Source: Streptomyces sp. NBC_00154
GTDB lineage: Bacteria; Actinomycetota; Actinomycetes; Streptomycetales; Streptomycetaceae
Assembly (NCBI RefSeq): GCF_026342835.1
Contig: NZ_JAPEMI010000001.1
Coordinates: 6,826,501 to 6,890,500 of the forward strand
Length of the DNA stretch: 64,000 nucleotides
Reading direction: 5' to 3'
Below the pieces are notes generated by a model. The model was not told the origin of the DNA and did no database searches. It was given only the letters and a program-made list of their open reading frames with translations. Each line of letters opens with the position of its first letter. Position 1 is the first letter of the stretch. Positions 62,173 to 64,000 of this stretch are shown here, piece by piece. The translations under genes were made by a program, and so were the position numbers.

Positions 62173-63093
62173 TCAGCGATCGGCAGCGGCGGTGCGCAGC
62201 GTGAGATCCCGTCCGTCCTGCGGCACTCCGGAGCGGCGGCGGTTGATCAGTACGACACCGGCAACGGTGATGGCGCCGCCGGCCAGTTCGATCACGTGCG
62301 GGATCTCGCCCAACCACACGAAAGAGACGACCAGCGTCACGGGCGGCACCAGGTACAGGGCCGCGGTGGAGGCCGCCAGCGGCAGGCGGGCGACGGCGTA
62401 GCCCCAGATCACGAAGCCGAGAGCGGACGGCAGGAGGCCGAGGAAGACGGCAGAGAGCAGGGCGTCGGTGGGGGCGTGGGCGGTCGCACGGATGGTCGCC
62501 GGCAGCAGCGGCAGGGCAAGGACGGTGCCGGCGACCATGGCGTAGGTGGCGACTTCGAGACCGGTACGGCGGAGCAGCAGCGGCTTGGTGGCGAAGTGGT
62601 AGGTGCCCTGGACGACGGCCGCGGCCAGGACGACAAGTGCTGCGGCGGTGAAGCCGGAGAGGCCGTCGGCCAGGGTGACGACGGCGGTTCCGGCGACAGC
62701 GACGACGCTGCCGATGACGACGTTGCGCGTCAGCGGCTCGGCCAGGAAGGCGCCGGCCAGCAGGACGCTGAAGACCGGCGCCACGGCGATCAGGAGACTC
62801 GCGGTGCCGGCCTCGACGTGGATCTCGCCCCAGTTGAGCAGCACCTGGTAGGCGGTCATCCCGGTCAGTCCGCACAGGGCGATCAGTGGCAGGTCGCGCC
62901 GCTGAGGCAGGCGCACCCCGGCGAAGGGGGCGACGGCGAGCAGGGCAATGGAGGCGACGGACAGGCGCAGGAACGACAGGGCTGCCAGGCCCAGGCCGTC
63001 GACACCGACGCGGATCGCCGGGAACGCGGAAGCCCAGAGCACGACGGTTCCGGCCAGGGCCAGGAAGCGGGGGGAGGTGAGAGGAGTGAGCAC
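62173..63093 (-). CDS. EamA/DMT-family transporter
   Basis: The 306-residue membrane protein has ten predicted helices in two EamA repeats (VVLWASAFPAIRVGVDGLGL in the first; LPSALGFVIWGYAVARLPLA and AALYLVPPVTLVVSFVWLGE in the second). Members export amino acids or other metabolites; the substrate is not evident. GGAG lies nine bases before the GTG at 63093. The upstream 70 bases are strikingly A+T-rich and hold its promoter. Confidence 0.92.
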   Translation of the reverse strand: MLTPLTSPRFLALAGTVVLWASAFPAIRVGVDGLGLAALSFLRLSVASIALLAVAPFAGVRLPQRRDLPLIALCGLTGMTAYQVLLNWGEIHVEAGTASLLIAVAPVFSVLLAGAFLAEPLTRNVVIGSVVAVAGTAVVTLADGLSGFTAAALVVLAAAVVQGTYHFATKPLLLRRTGLEVATYAMVAGTVLALPLLPATIRATAHAPTDALLSAVFLGLLPSALGFVIWGYAVARLPLAASTAALYLVPPVTLVVSFVWLGEIPHVIELAGGAITVAGVVLINRRRSGVPQDGRDLTLRTAAADR

Positions 63094-63114
63094 CCCTTCA
63101 GGCTCCCCGTAGCA

Positions 63115-63288
63115 ATGAAAAAGATCCAGTTAGGATTTTTTGGGGCTTACGACAGATTTTCTTATCTATTTCTCAACTCCTGCGAAACTGTGCGCGCCCG
63201 CTTCACCGGCGGCAAGCTCGTCCGGGCGTCTCGGGGCGAGGTTCTGGCCCGGCTTGCCGAGTACGGCATCCGTCCGGGCTCGTCCTGA
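63115..63288 (+). pseudogene. Possible gene remnant
   Basis: An ATG-started frame of 57 codons ends at a TGA at 63286-63288. Its first third lies in A+T-rich promoter sequence and is not coding-like. From about 63180 codon use is strongly G/C3-biased and reads ETVRARFTGGKLVRASRGEV then LARLAEYGIRPGSS. This may be the 3' end of a lost gene. No ribosome binding site is visible and no family is recognised. Confidence 0.3.
63124..63136. promoter_or_regulatory. Possible LysR-type binding site
   Basis: ATCC-AGTTA-GGAT is a short perfect inverted repeat in the A+T-rich region 31 bases upstream of the EamA start. Its size and dyad spacing fit a LysR box, and a lysR gene lies next in the operon. Confidence 0.35.
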
Positions 63289-63291
63289 TGA

Positions 63292-63903
63292 TCAGCTACG
63301 GACCTGCGCCGCAGGTGTCTCGTCCCGGCGCAGGGCATTGAGCGCCTGGTCGAGGGAGGTCTCGAGGTAGGTCAGGGAGTCGGTGGCCTGGAGCAGAGTG
63401 GCGCCGCCGGTGACGGCGGTCAGAATGGCCGTCGCCGCCGCGTCGGCATCGAGGCGCGCGTCGGCCTCTCCCGAGTCCTTCAACGCCTGTACGCCTTCGG
63501 CGAGATGGGTGTGCCAGCGGTCGTAGAGACGCGTGATGATGCCCTGCGTGGCCGGGCGGGCGACGTCGAGTTGGGCGGTGAGTGCGGACAGTGGGCAGCC
63601 GGCGCGCTGGGCGTCGTACTTCTCGATCACGCGCTCGCGCCAGGCCAGCCACTTCTGCCAGCTGGTGAGGTCGCCGAGCATGGGCTGCTGGTCGGCGAGG
63701 ACCTGTTCGGCCTCGTACTCGGCCACCGCGAGGAGCAGGTCGGACTTGCCCTGCGGGAAGTAGTGGAACAGCTGGCTCTTGCTGGTGGAGGTGGCCGCGC
63801 GGATGTCGTCCAGGCTGACTCCGGCGACGCCGTGGTCGCGGATCAGGGCCGCCGCGCCGGTGATGATGCGCTGGCGGGTGGCGGCTCCACGGGTGGTGAG
63901 CAC
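63292..63903 (-). CDS. TetR-family regulator (LmrA/YxaF-like)
   Basis: The 203-residue protein has the TetR helix-turn-helix (GVAGVSLDDIRAATSTSKSQ, LFHYFPQGKSDLLLAVAEYE) and a C-terminal domain with CPLSALTAQLDVARPATQG, which marks the LmrA/YxaF group of drug-responsive repressors. GTG at 63903 has GGAGG 11 bases upstream. A palindrome at 63970-63985 lies in front of it, so autoregulation and control of a divergent gene beyond the window edge are likely. Confidence 0.9.
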   Translation of the reverse strand: MLTTRGAATRQRIITGAAALIRDHGVAGVSLDDIRAATSTSKSQLFHYFPQGKSDLLLAVAEYEAEQVLADQQPMLGDLTSWQKWLAWRERVIEKYDAQRAGCPLSALTAQLDVARPATQGIITRLYDRWHTHLAEGVQALKDSGEADARLDADAAATAILTAVTGGATLLQATDSLTYLETSLDQALNALRRDETPAAQVRS

Positions 63904-63969
63904 GATGTCGGTGACCTCCTTGCCGGCCCGCCTGCTGGGAGGCGTCGAGGGTGACCAGGCTAACTCCAT

Positions 63970-63985
63970 TGGACTTGACAGTCCA
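63970..63985. promoter_or_regulatory. TetR operator candidate at the window edge
   Basis: TGGACT-TGAC-AGTCCA is a perfect 6-bp inverted repeat with a 4-base centre. It overlaps TTGACA (63975-63980), a consensus -35 box pointing out of the window, and lies about 67 bases upstream of the TetR start. Confidence 0.65.
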
Positions 63986-64000
63986 GTTCCGCGGGTCCAC

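Overview
The window looks like a piece of a Streptomyces (or close relative) chromosome. The G+C content is very high, third codon positions are almost always G or C, GTG starts are common, -10 boxes sit directly in front of start codons (leaderless mRNAs), and many families are typical of streptomycetes (DUF6325/SHOCT pair, DUF6328, DUF6479, SigJ-type sigma factor, Rho paralogue, tkt-tal-zwf-opcA-pgi-gnd operon). No tRNA, rRNA, CRISPR array, prophage or polyketide/NRPS cluster is visible.

Layout. 1-7.5 kb is a damaged region: the 5' end of a secreted-protein gene cut by the window edge, a LuxR-type regulator, a subtilisin-like protease gene split by an intact ISL3-type insertion sequence with a clean 8-bp target duplication, a frameshifted remnant, a CaiB/BaiF CoA-transferase, and the abutting remnants of an MmgE/PrpD gene and a TetR gene. 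7.8-11.7 kb carries an alpha/beta hydrolase, then etfBA (electron transfer flavoprotein), a TetR regulator and a Zn-ribbon/OB-fold (DUF35) protein. The etfB promoter and the OB-fold promoter both carry the same palindromic operator between -35 and -10. 11.7-14.3 kb is a TetR gene divergent from a two-gene operon for an ABC-2/YhgE-like membrane protein with a C-terminal carboxypeptidase-regulatory-like domain. 14.6-18.2 kb has an orphan cytochrome oxidase subunit I, a small membrane protein and a type II NADH dehydrogenase. 18.4-21.7 kb has a SigJ-type sigma factor, an aldo/keto reductase and a short Rho paralogue. 21.9-27.0 kb is the mutA-mutB-meaB methylmalonyl-CoA mutase operon.

27.1-33.7 kb holds an ABC-ATPase remnant and many small streptomycete genes (DUF6325, SHOCT, tyrosine phosphatase, DUF1992, GNAT, two VOC proteins, DUF6328, DUF6479). 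33.7-37.4 kb is a PaoABC-type molybdenum aldehyde oxidoreductase. 37.6-46.7 kb is mixed metabolism: HATPase protein, succinate-semialdehyde dehydrogenase, glutaminase-STAS, secreted endonuclease I, RlmG-type methyltransferase, acyl-CoA dehydrogenase. 46.7-56.9 kb has an AraC regulator divergent from a tightly coupled glycolysis/pentose-phosphate operon (tkt, tal, zwf, opcA, pgi, gnd, histidine phosphatase), closed by a strong terminator.

57-61 kb is the most unusual part. It has an approximately 800-residue fusion of three glycosyltransferase domains (an Och1/GT32-like domain, a GT2 domain and an Anp1/GT62-like domain), a small secreted protein made of four 15-16-residue repeats, three of which contain an N-x-T sequon, and a further GT2 glycosyltransferase, all on the minus strand. 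I propose, as inference only, that this is a surface-glycosylation module. 61.2-64 kb ends with a LysR regulator, an EamA transporter and a TetR regulator with its own operator at the window edge.
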